DNA of 64,000 bases from Pseudohalocynthiibacter aestuariivivens. Its GTDB lineage: Bacteria; Pseudomonadota; Alphaproteobacteria; Rhodobacterales; Rhodobacteraceae. Both the position numbers and the translations under genes were made by a program. The DNA lies in assembly GCF_011040495.1 (NCBI RefSeq), contig NZ_CP049037.1, positions 2,480,001 through 2,544,000 of the forward strand. The letters run 5' to 3'. The stretch's first letter is position 1. Every line of letters starts with the position of its first letter. The notes under the pieces are model-generated. The model was not told the DNA's origin. It ran no database searches and saw only the letters and a program-made list of their open reading frames with translations. This document shows, piece after piece, positions 10,340 through 18,449 of this stretch.

Positions 10340-11340
10340 TTTTCTCTCAGAAGGCTAAGGATTTCGGGGGTAAGAGCGGGCAACGCAGCCCGTACTAAGG
10401 GTGCGATTTCGGTCAGGGCAGGGTGTTCGAGGTCGTGCATCAGATGGTCCCATACGCGCGGCATGAGATCCAGATAATGTGGTTTTCCATCCCGCAGACA
10501 CAGTCGTGCAAATACGCCGAGTATCCGCAAATTCCGTTGTGCGCCGAGAACGTGATAGGCGCGATCAAATGCAGTCGGGTCCGCCTCTGCATAGTCAATG
10601 TAGCGCCGGATCATCTGCGCGGCGATCCTGCGTGGGACGTCGCGGCGCGCGTCTTGTAACAAGGACACCAGATCATAGGCCGGATGGCCACACATGGCGT
10701 CTTGAAAATCCAACAGGCCGACCCGCGCAAGTCCGGTCCGCTCCGGCAGCCAGAGCAGATTCTCGGCGTGATAATCGCGCTGGATCAACACGTTTGTTTC
10801 GCCGACCTCAGTGCGCAGCGTGCGCATAATCGCGTCGTGAAAGGCGGCCCGCGCGGCGGCATCTGCATTGCCTGCGTGGCCGAGATACCAATCATAGGCA
10901 AGAGCGGCCATATCAGCCATCAGCCGTGCATCGTATGTCGCCAACGTCATAGGTGGGGGGTGTTGATGCAGTGCGATCAGCACGTCTGTTGCAGCTGCGT
11001 ATAGCGTTGGCTCCAGCGTTGGTTCCGTGCGGACAATACGCGCGAATAACGCATCGCCCAGATCTTCGATCAGCAAGAACCCCGTGTCTGAATCGATATT
11101 CAATATACGCGGTGCGCTAAGCCCTAGATCGGTCAGATACCGTGCAATCGCAACAAAGGGGCCAGTGTCCTCTCCGCGTTCGGGTGGAGCATCCATCAGC
11201 ACCGCGGTATCGCCCGTCGCGGCATGCGTCAGTCGCAGGTAGCGCCGGTTCGATGCATCACCGGCCAGCGGTGCTATCCGCGCGTCAGCCCAATCTGTTT
11301 GTGCGATAAAACTGCGCGCCGCCGCGTCGCGATCAGTCAT
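10315..11340 (-). CDS. amgK: AmgK, anomeric MurNAc/GlcNAc kinase
   Basis: An aminoglycoside-phosphotransferase-fold kinase of 341 residues. It phosphorylates C1 of recycled N-acetylmuramate (or GlcNAc), the step before MurU. The kinase core is visible as RDYHAENLLWL (188-198, catalytic Asp and Asn) and LLDFQDAMCGHPAYDL (209-224, metal-binding Asp). LIEDLGDALFAR (90-101) is the usual hinge region. The ATG at 11340 overlaps the tsaE stop by 8 bases; a GTG one codon upstream is also possible. Function rests on family motifs plus adjacency to murU. Confidence 0.88.
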   Translation of the reverse strand: MTDRDAAARSFIAQTDWADARIAPLAGDASNRRYLRLTHAATGDTAVLMDAPPERGEDTGPFVAIARYLTDLGLSAPRILNIDSDTGFLLIEDLGDALFARIVRTEPTLEPTLYAAATDVLIALHQHPPPMTLATYDARLMADMAALAYDWYLGHAGNADAAARAAFHDAIMRTLRTEVGETNVLIQRDYHAENLLWLPERTGLARVGLLDFQDAMCGHPAYDLVSLLQDARRDVPRRIAAQMIRRYIDYAEADPTAFDRAYHVLGAQRNLRILGVFARLCLRDGKPHYLDLMPRVWDHLMHDLEHPALTEIAPLVRAALPALTPEILSLLREKCASVPTL

Positions 11341-11809
11341 CACAAAGTCCCGCCGTCAGAGCGGCCCAGCGCGGATCGGACCATGAAAAACTCAGAGATC
11401 GCTCTTGTGGCGCGCCGGGTGCGGACAATGTCAGGTGCAATGCGGACTCCGGCGCAAGATCGGCCAACCGGTCCGGCCATTCGATCAGGCAGATTGCCTC
11501 TTCCATTGCCTGCGTCAAACCCAGTTCGATGACTTCGCCCGCAGAGCTCAAACGATAGAGATCAGCGTGCCAGATTTCCGCCTGTTTGCCGGGATAGGTC
11601 TGTACCAGCGTATAGGTCGGGGACGGTACGTCTTCGGGCTGGTCAAGCAGCGACAGGATCATGCTGCGTGCAAAATGCGTCTTGCCTGCGCCGACATCGC
11701 CGGACAGCAGGATCACATCACCCGCACCCAGACGCGGGCCCAGACGCCTGGCGATGGCGCTGGTCACATCAGGGTCGTTTGCGTGGCAGATCAGGTTGGT
11801 CGAATGCAT
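11333..11809 (-). CDS. tsaE: TsaE, tRNA t6A biosynthesis ATPase
   Basis: TsaE is the small P-loop ATPase that, with TsaB and TsaD, makes N6-threonylcarbamoyladenosine in ANN-decoding tRNAs. The 158-residue product has Walker A GDVGAGKTHF (37-46), the SPTYTLVQTY switch region and HADLYRL typical of the family, and CLIEWPDR near residue 108. It is the head of the overlapping tsaE-amgK-murU-addB-addA block, a gene order I recall in alphaproteobacteria. The start ATG at 11809 lies 40 bases after the PAS-protein stop. Confidence 0.96.
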   Translation of the reverse strand: MHSTNLICHANDPDVTSAIARRLGPRLGAGDVILLSGDVGAGKTHFARSMILSLLDQPEDVPSPTYTLVQTYPGKQAEIWHADLYRLSSAGEVIELGLTQAMEEAICLIEWPDRLADLAPESALHLTLSAPGAPQERSLSFSWSDPRWAALTAGLCDD

Positions 11810-11849
11810 GTGCCGACACTACACGCGCCGCCGCGCCCTGCAACCGGGA

Positions 11850-13364
11850 TCAGCCCGCTACAGCCCGAACAGGTGCTTCTTTGGCTGGTGACGTCAGGTT
11901 CAGGATCAACATACGCGCGCCGGCGGGCAACAATTCGACGCGATAAGATAGCATGCCTCGATCTGAAAGATCGGCAGACTTGCGCAATGGGGCATCCAGC
12001 GTTCTTTGCCGTAATGCGCGTTCGACCTTTGACCAAATCACAGGATCAGGCAAGGTTACCTCACACACCGCGATCAGATCGCGTACGCTCATGTCAGAAA
12101 AGCAGCTGTCAGGGTCGATTTTCAGTAGCTGACTACACGCCCTATTGCAGAATGACAGAACGTTGTTCGGGCCGATGATCATCACAGCCTCTGGCAGGCT
12201 ATCGAGGGCAGACTGCCGCAGGTCCAGCTGAGATCGATAGCGACGGGCCAGCATGACCTCGGCGGTGATGTCTTCAAACAGAAACGCCACTGCGCCATCG
12301 GGGTGTGGTCGTCCTGTCACGCGGTAGGTCACATCGTTCGGCAGAGACCATGTTTCCTGATAGAGACCGCCCTGTGCGGATTCAATGATCGCGGTGATCT
12401 GTGCCCGCCAGGATGCGTAGCTGCGCGGTTCGGGCATAACCTGCCGGTTGCGCAGATTATCAAAGAACCCCATCAGCTCTGGCTGTCCACTGAGAAAGTC
12501 GACCGGCAGCGAGGTTAAATCGACCAGCGCGGGATTAAACAGTGCCAGTTGCCGGTTTTTATCGAATACGGCGAGGCCGATCGTCAGGTAGGCGAATGTC
12601 TTGGTCAGGGTTTGCACGAAATCGCGCTGCACAGTTTCGGCGCGGACCACTTTGGTGATCTCAGTGGCGTGGTGCATGACGTGGCTTTCATGCGCCGTCG
12701 AATGGACCTCGAACCATAGCGGCCCACTGGGTGGTCCGGCAGGCACAGAGAATCGCGTGCTGCTGCTGTGGCCCGGATCGGGCAACGGTACATTCATGCG
12801 CAACGCGCGCGGCTCGAACGTTTCGGCGCAGGCGGTGTTCCGCCACAGGATCACCCCATCCAGAGTGGTTTTCCAAGCAGGGTAGGGGGCTGCTTCCAGT
12901 GCTTCACGTAGCTCGCTCAGCCGGGCGTGTTCGGCGAGGATCGCATGCCGCCCGGCGGGGCAGACATGGGGCGGGTCACTGAGTGTGACCCGACTTGTCA
13001 CGCCCTCGCGACAAATTTCCAATTGGGCGGTGTCATGGCTGTCTCGGCTAAGGGCAATCACTGGCACGCCGTCCTTTAGATCGTCCAGACGTGCGGGCAG
13101 ATTGGCAAACCGACCCATCAGCCAGCGCCGCAGGTCTCCCCATTCGGGCAGGTCAGTTTCACTGCTCGGCAGGTGTCCGGCATCATGATCTATCATCAGT
13201 TCGCCTTCGAACAGATAATGCGCGCGGTTGAAACCGACGTCAGATCGTGATTGGTCGTGCGCGGGTGGCGTAATCAGAGTACCGATGAGCCACAGCATCG
13301 CATAGGACAGCGCCACTGCCATCAGGGCAAACCCAAACCATTCGATCACGGTATCTGGAATCAC
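11850..13364 (-). CDS. Membrane-anchored PAS-domain sensor protein without kinase domain
   Basis: A 504-residue protein with one N-terminal transmembrane helix (near FGFALMAVALSYAMLWLIGTL), a loop, and a cytoplasmic part with several PAS-like units. The clearest is TIGLAVFDKNRQLALFNPAL with VTYRVTGRPHPDGAVAFLFE, followed by SALDSLPEAVMIIGPNNVLSFCN. It stops soon after the last PAS unit, and I see no H-box and no HATPase N, G1 or G2 box. It cannot phosphorylate by itself and may work as a pseudo-kinase partner. The GTG at 13364 is chosen because GAGGAGAGGGG stands 8 bases upstream; a TTG at 13412 would add 16 residues. It lies between regB and tsaE on the same strand, with a CtrA-type site upstream. 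Confidence 0.75.
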   Translation of the reverse strand: MIPDTVIEWFGFALMAVALSYAMLWLIGTLITPPAHDQSRSDVGFNRAHYLFEGELMIDHDAGHLPSSETDLPEWGDLRRWLMGRFANLPARLDDLKDGVPVIALSRDSHDTAQLEICREGVTSRVTLSDPPHVCPAGRHAILAEHARLSELREALEAAPYPAWKTTLDGVILWRNTACAETFEPRALRMNVPLPDPGHSSSTRFSVPAGPPSGPLWFEVHSTAHESHVMHHATEITKVVRAETVQRDFVQTLTKTFAYLTIGLAVFDKNRQLALFNPALVDLTSLPVDFLSGQPELMGFFDNLRNRQVMPEPRSYASWRAQITAIIESAQGGLYQETWSLPNDVTYRVTGRPHPDGAVAFLFEDITAEVMLARRYRSQLDLRQSALDSLPEAVMIIGPNNVLSFCNRACSQLLKIDPDSCFSDMSVRDLIAVCEVTLPDPVIWSKVERALRQRTLDAPLRKSADLSDRGMLSYRVELLPAGARMLILNLTSPAKEAPVRAVAG

Positions 13365-13416
13365 GCCAGGTGCCCCTCTCCTCGTTGCAGCGGTAGGGTT
13401 AAGTTTCGTCAATTTT

Positions 13417-13435
13417 GGTTAACTGGCAGTTAACC
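13417..13435. promoter_or_regulatory. Full CtrA-type site upstream of the PAS gene
   Basis: The 19-base sequence is a perfect palindrome (GGTTAACT, three bases, AGTTAACC). It contains TTAA-N7-TTAAC exactly, the established full recognition motif of the alphaproteobacterial cell-cycle and motility regulator CtrA. It lies 53-71 bases upstream of the PAS-protein GTG and 28 bases beyond the regB stop. No T-run follows on either strand, so it does not look like a terminator. Confidence 0.6.
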
Positions 13436-13462
13436 GTCAGGGGGTTGTCGGCGTATCAATGC

Positions 13463-14860
13463 TCAGGATGTGAACGGGATATTTTCACCCGTACCGATAT
13501 GTCCTGCGTCCGAGGGTGCCATCAGCTGCGCCCGCGGCCATGCAACCTCGACAAACGCGCCGGTTCGTGGGGCAAAGGCCGGATCGGTCCGAAACGAGTC
13601 AGAGCCGTTTGCAAAACTCAGGACCGCACCTGACCGCTCTAGCAAAGTCTTGGCGATAAAGAGGCCAAGGCCCATCCCCTCGTATTCTGGGCGACGGGGG
13701 TCAAACCCGCGACCCCGTCGACGCATCAAGGGATCGCCAATACGCCCCAGAAGATGCGGTGGATAACCCTTGCCGTTATCCATGATGCGGATGGTGACAG
13801 TGTCCGCACTCCAGTCGCTCTCGATCCAGACGGTGTCTTGCGAAAAATCGACAGCGTTCTGGATCAGATTGCGCAGCCCGTGAATCATCTCGGGACGGCG
13901 CAGAATTATGGGCTGGTCAGACAATATGGCGCGGTTGGTCGCGCCGTGGTCAAAGAGTACTGTCTTGCCGCGCTCGGTATGAGGCTCTGCCGCCTCTTCG
14001 ATCACGGCTGTCAAAGGTGCCGACCGCAGGTGCAAATCATCCTTGCCCGCACGCCCCATCGACCGCAGGATATCGCGGCATCGATCCGCTTGCTCGCGGA
14101 TCAGCAAGGCATCTTCACGCGCTTCGCTGCCTTCTGGCAACTCATCTGCCAATTCAGACGAGGTCAGCTTGATCGTGGCCAGCGGTGTGCCTAGTTCATG
14201 CGCAGCGGCGGCGACCACACCACCCAGATCGGTCAGCTTTTGCTCCCGTGCCAGCGCCATCTGCGTTGCTTGCACGGCGTCTGACATCGCCTCCATTTCG
14301 GCCACCACCCAGCGTGAATACACCCCCAAAAAGATAACCGCGATCACGATTGCCGCCCAGTTGCCGAACAAAAAGAGGTCCGGCATGCTGATCACCACCT
14401 GTGAAGCCGTATGTAGTGGCAGATGATAGGTTGTCAGGACCGACACGATGGCGATTGCGGTGAGCCCTAGAAATATTGTCGACCGGGTGGACAAGGAAGA
14501 GGCCGACACGATCACTGGCCCGACAATCAGCATCGCGAACGGATTGTTCAGCCCCCCTGTGAGATACAGCATCAACCCCAATTGCAGCATGTCAAAGAGG
14601 ACAACCAGAAGGTTTTCGGTTTCTGACAGACGCTTGGTGGCAGGAAAGACAAAAGCAGCGACCAGATTGGTAATCACCGACGCGCCGATCACCAGATAGC
14701 AAAGGCCGATCTCGAAATCGAGACCATAGAACCGCTGTGCGATCACCAGTGCCGCGACCTGACCGCAAACGGCCCACCAACGCAGGTAAATCAGGGTGCG
14801 AAGGCGAATCCAGTTACCACTGCTGCGGCCATGAATAGGTGGCGATGAAATGTTTGTCAT
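13463..14860 (-). CDS. regB: RegB/PrrB redox-sensing histidine kinase
   Basis: RegB is the membrane kinase of the global RegB-RegA redox system, which controls respiration, carbon and nitrogen fixation and, in phototrophs, photosynthesis genes. The 465-residue protein has six hydrophobic segments (residues 25-185), the quinone-binding GGLNNPF loop (102-108), the H-box HELGTPLATIKL with His221, the redox cysteine in DRCRDIL (Cys261), and N and G boxes such as NLIQNAVDFS and GMGLGLFIA. The ATG at 14860 gives the usual length; the frame stays open for 201 more codons upstream but runs through the divergent senC. senC and regA lie divergently. Confidence 0.95.
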   Translation of the reverse strand: MTNISSPPIHGRSSGNWIRLRTLIYLRWWAVCGQVAALVIAQRFYGLDFEIGLCYLVIGASVITNLVAAFVFPATKRLSETENLLVVLFDMLQLGLMLYLTGGLNNPFAMLIVGPVIVSASSLSTRSTIFLGLTAIAIVSVLTTYHLPLHTASQVVISMPDLFLFGNWAAIVIAVIFLGVYSRWVVAEMEAMSDAVQATQMALAREQKLTDLGGVVAAAAHELGTPLATIKLTSSELADELPEGSEAREDALLIREQADRCRDILRSMGRAGKDDLHLRSAPLTAVIEEAAEPHTERGKTVLFDHGATNRAILSDQPIILRRPEMIHGLRNLIQNAVDFSQDTVWIESDWSADTVTIRIMDNGKGYPPHLLGRIGDPLMRRRGRGFDPRRPEYEGMGLGLFIAKTLLERSGAVLSFANGSDSFRTDPAFAPRTGAFVEVAWPRAQLMAPSDAGHIGTGENIPFTS

Positions 14861-14872
14861 CTGTGCTGTTTC

Positions 14873-14920
14873 GCCCTGTTGCCTGTCTGTGACAGCCTGA
14901 TAGATGTCCCGCAACAGGGC
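14873..14920. promoter_or_regulatory. Inverted repeat in the regB-senC divergent promoter region
   Basis: GCCCTGTTGC (14873-14882) and its exact complement GCAACAGGGC (14911-14920) are separated by 28 bases that contain a smaller dyad, CTGTC-TGT-GACAG. The whole divergent gap between regB and senC is only 90 bases, so any regulator bound here would affect both. It may be an operator or an RNA hairpin in the senC leader. Confidence 0.45.
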
Positions 14921-14950
14921 AAGCCTGCTAAACCGACGAAAGGAAAGCAT

Positions 14951-15580
14951 ATGACCCGCACTTTTGCCATAGCATCCGCGTTGGCGGCGATCGGCCTGCT
15001 GGGCGCGATGTACTATTTGACGATCGGTCGCAGCGATGATCAGTTCGCGCAATGCCGCGCGTCGCAGGTTGCTGGCGGCGCTGGTGCTATTGGGGGTGAT
15101 TTCACGCTGGTGGATGGAACAGGCCAGACCGTGACAGCGGCGCAGGTAATCGACCAGCCCGCGCTGATTTATTTCGGCTATACCTTTTGCCCCGATATCT
15201 GTCCCTTCGATGTGGCGCGCAACGCTGCCGCGGTTGAACTGCTCGAAGAGCAGGGGCATATCGTCAAGCCGGTTTTCATCACCGTTGATCCGCAGCGTGA
15301 CACACCCGAGGTGGTCGCCGATTATACCGAAGCGATGCACCCCCGGATGCTGGGTCTGACAGGCAGCCCCGAACAGGTCCGGGCGGCAAGCAAAGCGTAC
15401 CGTACCTATTATCAAGCCCAAGAGCCGCTGGCAGGTGAAGAGGATTATTACCTCGTCGACCACACCACCCTGACGTATCTGACATTACCCGAAGTCGGAT
15501 TTGTCGAGTTTTTCCGTCGCGAGCTTAGCGCCGAGGACATGGCGCGCAAAGTGGGTTGCTTCGTCGACGCCGCAGACTGA
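14951..15580 (+). CDS. senC: SenC/PrrC, Sco1-family copper protein
   Basis: A 209-residue membrane-tethered Sco protein that helps assemble the copper site of cytochrome c oxidase and is linked to RegB signalling. An N-terminal helix (residues 5-24) anchors a periplasmic thioredoxin-like domain with the copper ligands FCPDICP (Cys80, Cys84) and His171 in LVDHTTLTYL. The ATG at 14951 follows AAAGGAAAG. A longer frame upstream overlaps the promoter region and lacks family similarity. The order regB / senC-regA is the classical one for the group. Confidence 0.95.
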   Translation: MTRTFAIASALAAIGLLGAMYYLTIGRSDDQFAQCRASQVAGGAGAIGGDFTLVDGTGQTVTAAQVIDQPALIYFGYTFCPDICPFDVARNAAAVELLEEQGHIVKPVFITVDPQRDTPEVVADYTEAMHPRMLGLTGSPEQVRAASKAYRTYYQAQEPLAGEEDYYLVDHTTLTYLTLPEVGFVEFFRRELSAEDMARKVGCFVDAAD

Positions 15581-15601
15581 CCCAAAACGCCGTTGCAGTG
15601 T

Positions 15602-15630
15602 TTGACGCGTCTGACAGTGCGTTCTAAAGT
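15602..15630 (+). promoter_or_regulatory. Possible sigma-70 promoter of regA
   Basis: TTGACG (15602-15607) and TAAAGT (15625-15630) are 17 bases apart in the senC-regA gap, giving a 36-base leader. The -35 is good and the -10 moderate. regA may also be read from the senC promoter. Confidence 0.35.
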
Positions 15631-15666
15631 TCACTACCAAAGACATGAAATCAGGGAACGGGCCGA

Positions 15667-16218
15667 ATGGCGGATAGCGCACAAGAGATCGGCGAAGACA
15701 GGTCGCTGTTGCTGGTGGATGACGATGAGCCGTTCCTGAGACGGTTGGCCAAAGCCATGGAAAAGCGCGGCTTTGAAGTGGAAACTGCCCTGTCCGTCGC
15801 CGCCGGTCGGGCCATCGCGACGGCCCGCCCGCCCGCCTATGCGGTCTGCGACTTGCGGCTCGAGGATGGCAATGGGCTAGACGTGGTTGAAGTGATCCGC
15901 GAAAAACGCCCTGACAGTCGGGTGGTTGTGCTGACCGGTTACGGTGCCATTGCCACGGCCGTGGCTGCGGTCAAAATCGGCGCCACGGATTATCTGTCGA
16001 AACCTGCCGATGCGCGTGACATAACCAATGCGCTGCTGGCCACTGGTGATGAACTGCCACCGCCGCCCGAAAACCCTATGAGTGCAGATCGTGTGCGTTG
16101 GGAGCACATCCAGCGGGTGTATGAACTATGTGATCGAAACGTCAGTGAAACTGCCCGACGGCTGAATATGCATCGCAGAACGCTACAGCGGATACTGGCG
16201 AAACGTTCACCGCGATAG
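15667..16218 (+). CDS. regA: RegA/PrrA redox response regulator
   Basis: The DNA-binding partner of RegB. The 183-residue protein has a receiver domain (acidic LLVDDDE at 15-21, phospho-acceptor Asp62 in AVCDLRLEDG, LTGYGA and the YLSKPAD lysine), a proline-rich linker (PPPPENP) and a C-terminal Fis-type helix-turn-helix (NVSETARRLNMHRRTLQRIL). Length and layout are those of the highly conserved RegA/ActR/PrrA family. The hvrA gene I recall next to regA in Rhodobacter is not present; the next three genes are on the other strand. Confidence 0.97.
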   Translation: MADSAQEIGEDRSLLLVDDDEPFLRRLAKAMEKRGFEVETALSVAAGRAIATARPPAYAVCDLRLEDGNGLDVVEVIREKRPDSRVVVLTGYGAIATAVAAVKIGATDYLSKPADARDITNALLATGDELPPPPENPMSADRVRWEHIQRVYELCDRNVSETARRLNMHRRTLQRILAKRSPR

Positions 16219-16220
16219 AC

Positions 16221-16255
16221 ACCCTTGCGGGCGTGCCTGCGGCGCGGGTATTTTT
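16221..16255 (+). terminator. Probable terminator after regA
   Basis: ACCC (16221) can pair with GGGT (16249) around an inner GCGGGC/GCCTGC stem with one G-U pair, followed by ATTTTT. The inner loop is only two bases, so the stem is imperfect. The right half resembles a dispersed motif seen again near 39712. Confidence 0.4.
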
Positions 16256-16277
16256 ACAAGGAAAAGGGTTTGAGCGC

Positions 16278-16760
16278 TCAAATATCGTAGCGTTTGAGCA
16301 CTTTGTCGACGATCAGGCCCGAGCCGAGCTTGACGCGGTTGGTCCGGCCATAATCGCGAAATCCCCGGCTTTGATAATAGATCACCCCGCCTTCATTATC
16401 GGCGCGAATTTCGGCGTTGATCCAGTCATATCCCAGCTCTTTGGCCGCCTCGGCGGTCGCGTTGAACAGTGTGGACCCAATGCCAAGCCCGGTGCGCCCG
16501 ATCCGGACGAATGTGGCGATACCGCAGGCTTCGGGCGGAAGGTTGTCCTGGGGCTCGATGAACTGAAAACCGCAAAGCGTGCCGCCCTCCAACGCGACGT
16601 GCCATGCGGATTGATCTGGTGCGTAATCCATCATTTCTCGGATATAGGCGGCAGTGACCGGAAGGGTCATCGCGGTGGTGCCGCCGGCTGCGATGATGTC
16701 GTTCAGCAATTCGGCCAGCGGGCCTGCATCCAGCGTCGTCGCGCGGCGAATTGTGATCAT
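16278..16760 (-). CDS. GNAT family N-acetyltransferase
   Basis: A 160-residue acyl-CoA-dependent acetyltransferase of unknown substrate. The fold is recognisable from MITIRRATTLDAGPLAELLN at the start, the acetyl-CoA loop RIGRTGLGIGSTLF (R/Q-x-x-G-x-G/A type) near residues 88-101, and the C-terminal YYQSRGFRDYGR motif. The N-terminal IIAAGGTTAMT resembles phosphinothricin/amino-acid acetyltransferases. The ATG overlaps the stop of the upstream HD hydrolase as ATGA, so the two are co-translated. Confidence 0.85.
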   Translation of the reverse strand: MITIRRATTLDAGPLAELLNDIIAAGGTTAMTLPVTAAYIREMMDYAPDQSAWHVALEGGTLCGFQFIEPQDNLPPEACGIATFVRIGRTGLGIGSTLFNATAEAAKELGYDWINAEIRADNEGGVIYYQSRGFRDYGRTNRVKLGSGLIVDKVLKRYDI

Positions 16761-17350
16761 CTAGTAACCTCAAGCAAGGCTTCAGTGCGGGCGGTATAGG
16801 CGGCACGCGCTTCCAAGGGGGGGCGCAGGAGGATTGTCAGGCCATCGATGAGGGCCGGGTTCGGTCGACCAAAGAAGCGGTCGGCCTCTACCATGTCAAA
16901 TCCGGCGATTTGTGTGGCTTCCATCCATGCACTTATCTTGTCTGCTTTCTTGATCTGCTTCTTGACGGTGGCGGGTATGGCGGCAGGCAGGCCAAAGCGG
17001 ATATGGATCGCTGCTGTCAATCTGGTGTCGAGGGCATCATATCCCGAACCTACCGCTGCCTTGACCGGTGAAATCATATCGCCGATCACATATTCCGGCG
17101 CGTCGTGTAGCAACGCGGCCAGCTGCCACTTGGCAGGGGTTCTGGGGTTGAGCCGGGTATAGAGCGTTTCGACTAGCAGCGAATGCTCGGCGACGGAATA
17201 GGCGTAGTCGCCCAGCGTCTGGCCATTCCAGCGCGCGACAAAGCTGAGGCCGTGGGCGATATCCTCGATCTCGATATCCACGGGCGTCGGGTCAAGCAGG
17301 TCGAGGCGGCGGCCAGAGAGCATCTTTTGCCAGGCGCGAGGTTGGGGCAT
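16757..17350 (-). CDS. HD-domain (YfbR-like) phosphohydrolase
   Basis: A 197-residue metal-dependent hydrolase with the H...HD...D pattern: His33 or His56 (VAEHSLLVE), His82-Asp83 in ALLHDAPEYVIGD, and Asp137 in KKADKISAWMEATQ. The HDAPE box is typical of YfbR/5'-nucleotidase-type HD enzymes that hydrolyse nucleoside monophosphates, but the substrate here is not known. The gene lies 9 bases after the FkbM methyltransferase stop and overlaps the GNAT gene by four bases, giving a three-gene minus-strand operon. Confidence 0.85.
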   Translation of the reverse strand: MPQPRAWQKMLSGRRLDLLDPTPVDIEIEDIAHGLSFVARWNGQTLGDYAYSVAEHSLLVETLYTRLNPRTPAKWQLAALLHDAPEYVIGDMISPVKAAVGSGYDALDTRLTAAIHIRFGLPAAIPATVKKQIKKADKISAWMEATQIAGFDMVEADRFFGRPNPALIDGLTILLRPPLEARAAYTARTEALLEVTR

Positions 17351-17359
17351 GGTTGTCTC

Positions 17360-18307
17360 CTACGGGGTCGGGCCTGTCGTATCGGTGCGTTCATGCGATT
17401 GCAAAGCCTGCCGAAGTGCCGCCAAAAGCGAAGAGGCGTGATGTGCCGCGACAAAATTATAGCCCTTGTACCGGTCGGACTTGATGGCGCGGATTTGATC
17501 CAAATCCTTAACCTCGGTGAACCCGTCTTCCAGTGCAAATAGGCGCATGTCAGGATTGGACAGCAAACTCGCGCTGGGCGCGCAGGACATATCGCCGCCG
17601 TGATCCTCGTAGATCAGAACGGCACCATCGGCGATGGCACGCGCAGCGCCGATCAGTGCGGCGATTTCTGCGCCTTCGACGTCCAGCTTGATCAGTGCTG
17701 GGGTGCCGGGTGGCACCAGATCGTCGATTGTCAGTGTTTTAACGCTTTCGGTTCGGTCCGCAGCGCTGGGTTTGTCATCGCGCAACAAGCGGGCGGAGGC
17801 GTGGCTGTTGTGCGTGTTGAGAAAGGTCAATGTCCGACCGGAGCGGTCGTCGATGGCCGCGTGGTGCAGGGTAACGCCCGGCAGTTTGCCTGCGTTCTCC
17901 TTTAATCGGTCAAAGGTCTGTGCTGACGCTTCGACCGCGATCACGGCATCGAAATGTCCGGCGGCGCGCACAGTCCAATATCCACCATTGGCACCCAGAT
18001 CACAAAAGAGCGGTGTATGCCCGCGCGCGGCGTGCATGATCACCGCGACTTCGGGTTCGTAGTGGGTATGAAAGAGGCCGAAGCGCGTCCAGTAACCATC
18101 ATTCAGATAAATCTTGTAGGGGGCACCGCCCGGAACAGTTAACCAAACGGCCCGCCGCGCGCCAAAAAGTCGGCCCAGACCCCGCGCAAATACACCGTAC
18201 CCAGCACGCCAACCCATCAGTTTTACCAACCGAAACAGGACCATCAGTAACGTGAATTGCAGGCGTGCCAGCGGGTCGGAATAGCGCAGATTGCGATCAT
18301 TTGGCAT
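17360..18307 (-). CDS. FkbM family methyltransferase
   Basis: A 315-residue SAM-dependent methyltransferase of the FkbM type, usually O-methylating sugars or lipids. The SAM-binding motif is LFCDLGANGGYWTVRAA (about residues 100-116) with the acidic VIAVEASAQTF, and the FkbM-typical LIKLDVEGAEIAAL follows near residue 208. The first 60 residues are basic and hydrophobic and may associate with the membrane. It lies divergent to ahcY, which removes the S-adenosylhomocysteine produced by such enzymes. The substrate cannot be told. Confidence 0.85.
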   Translation of the reverse strand: MPNDRNLRYSDPLARLQFTLLMVLFRLVKLMGWRAGYGVFARGLGRLFGARRAVWLTVPGGAPYKIYLNDGYWTRFGLFHTHYEPEVAVIMHAARGHTPLFCDLGANGGYWTVRAAGHFDAVIAVEASAQTFDRLKENAGKLPGVTLHHAAIDDRSGRTLTFLNTHNSHASARLLRDDKPSAADRTESVKTLTIDDLVPPGTPALIKLDVEGAEIAALIGAARAIADGAVLIYEDHGGDMSCAPSASLLSNPDMRLFALEDGFTEVKDLDQIRAIKSDRYKGYNFVAAHHASSLLAALRQALQSHERTDTTGPTP

Positions 18308-18361
18308 GGAAGGGCCCGAGTTGGTTAAGAACAGTTTTCCCTGCCTAATCTGTTTCTAGAA

Positions 18362-18380
18362 CAAGTTGAAACACAACTTG
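18362..18380. promoter_or_regulatory. Perfect inverted repeat upstream of ahcY
   Basis: CAAGTTG and CAACTTG are exact complements separated by five bases (AAACA), in the gap between the divergent FkbM gene and ahcY. The seven-base arms and A+T-rich centre look like an operator for a dimeric regulator. No regulator is identified. Confidence 0.45.
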
Positions 18381-18394
18381 GTTTCGATAGGTAT

Positions 18395-18449
18395 CAGGGA
18401 CGCGGTGCGCACGGACCAACGTCCGGATAAAGAGGTAGAAACATCCCTG
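18395..18449 (+). promoter_or_regulatory. Structured 5' leader of ahcY (candidate RNA element)
   Basis: CAGGGA (18395-18400) is complementary to TCCCTG (18444-18449), enclosing a second hairpin CGGAC-CAAC-GTCCG (18412-18425). The pair lies 63-117 bases upstream of the ahcY start. It does not match the S-adenosylhomocysteine riboswitch consensus as I know it. It may be a regulatory leader or chance pairing. Confidence 0.3.

Noticed and set aside
14861..15463. N-terminal extension of RegB to 666 residues
   Set aside because: The extra part reads through the divergent senC gene and has no similarity; 465 residues is the family length.
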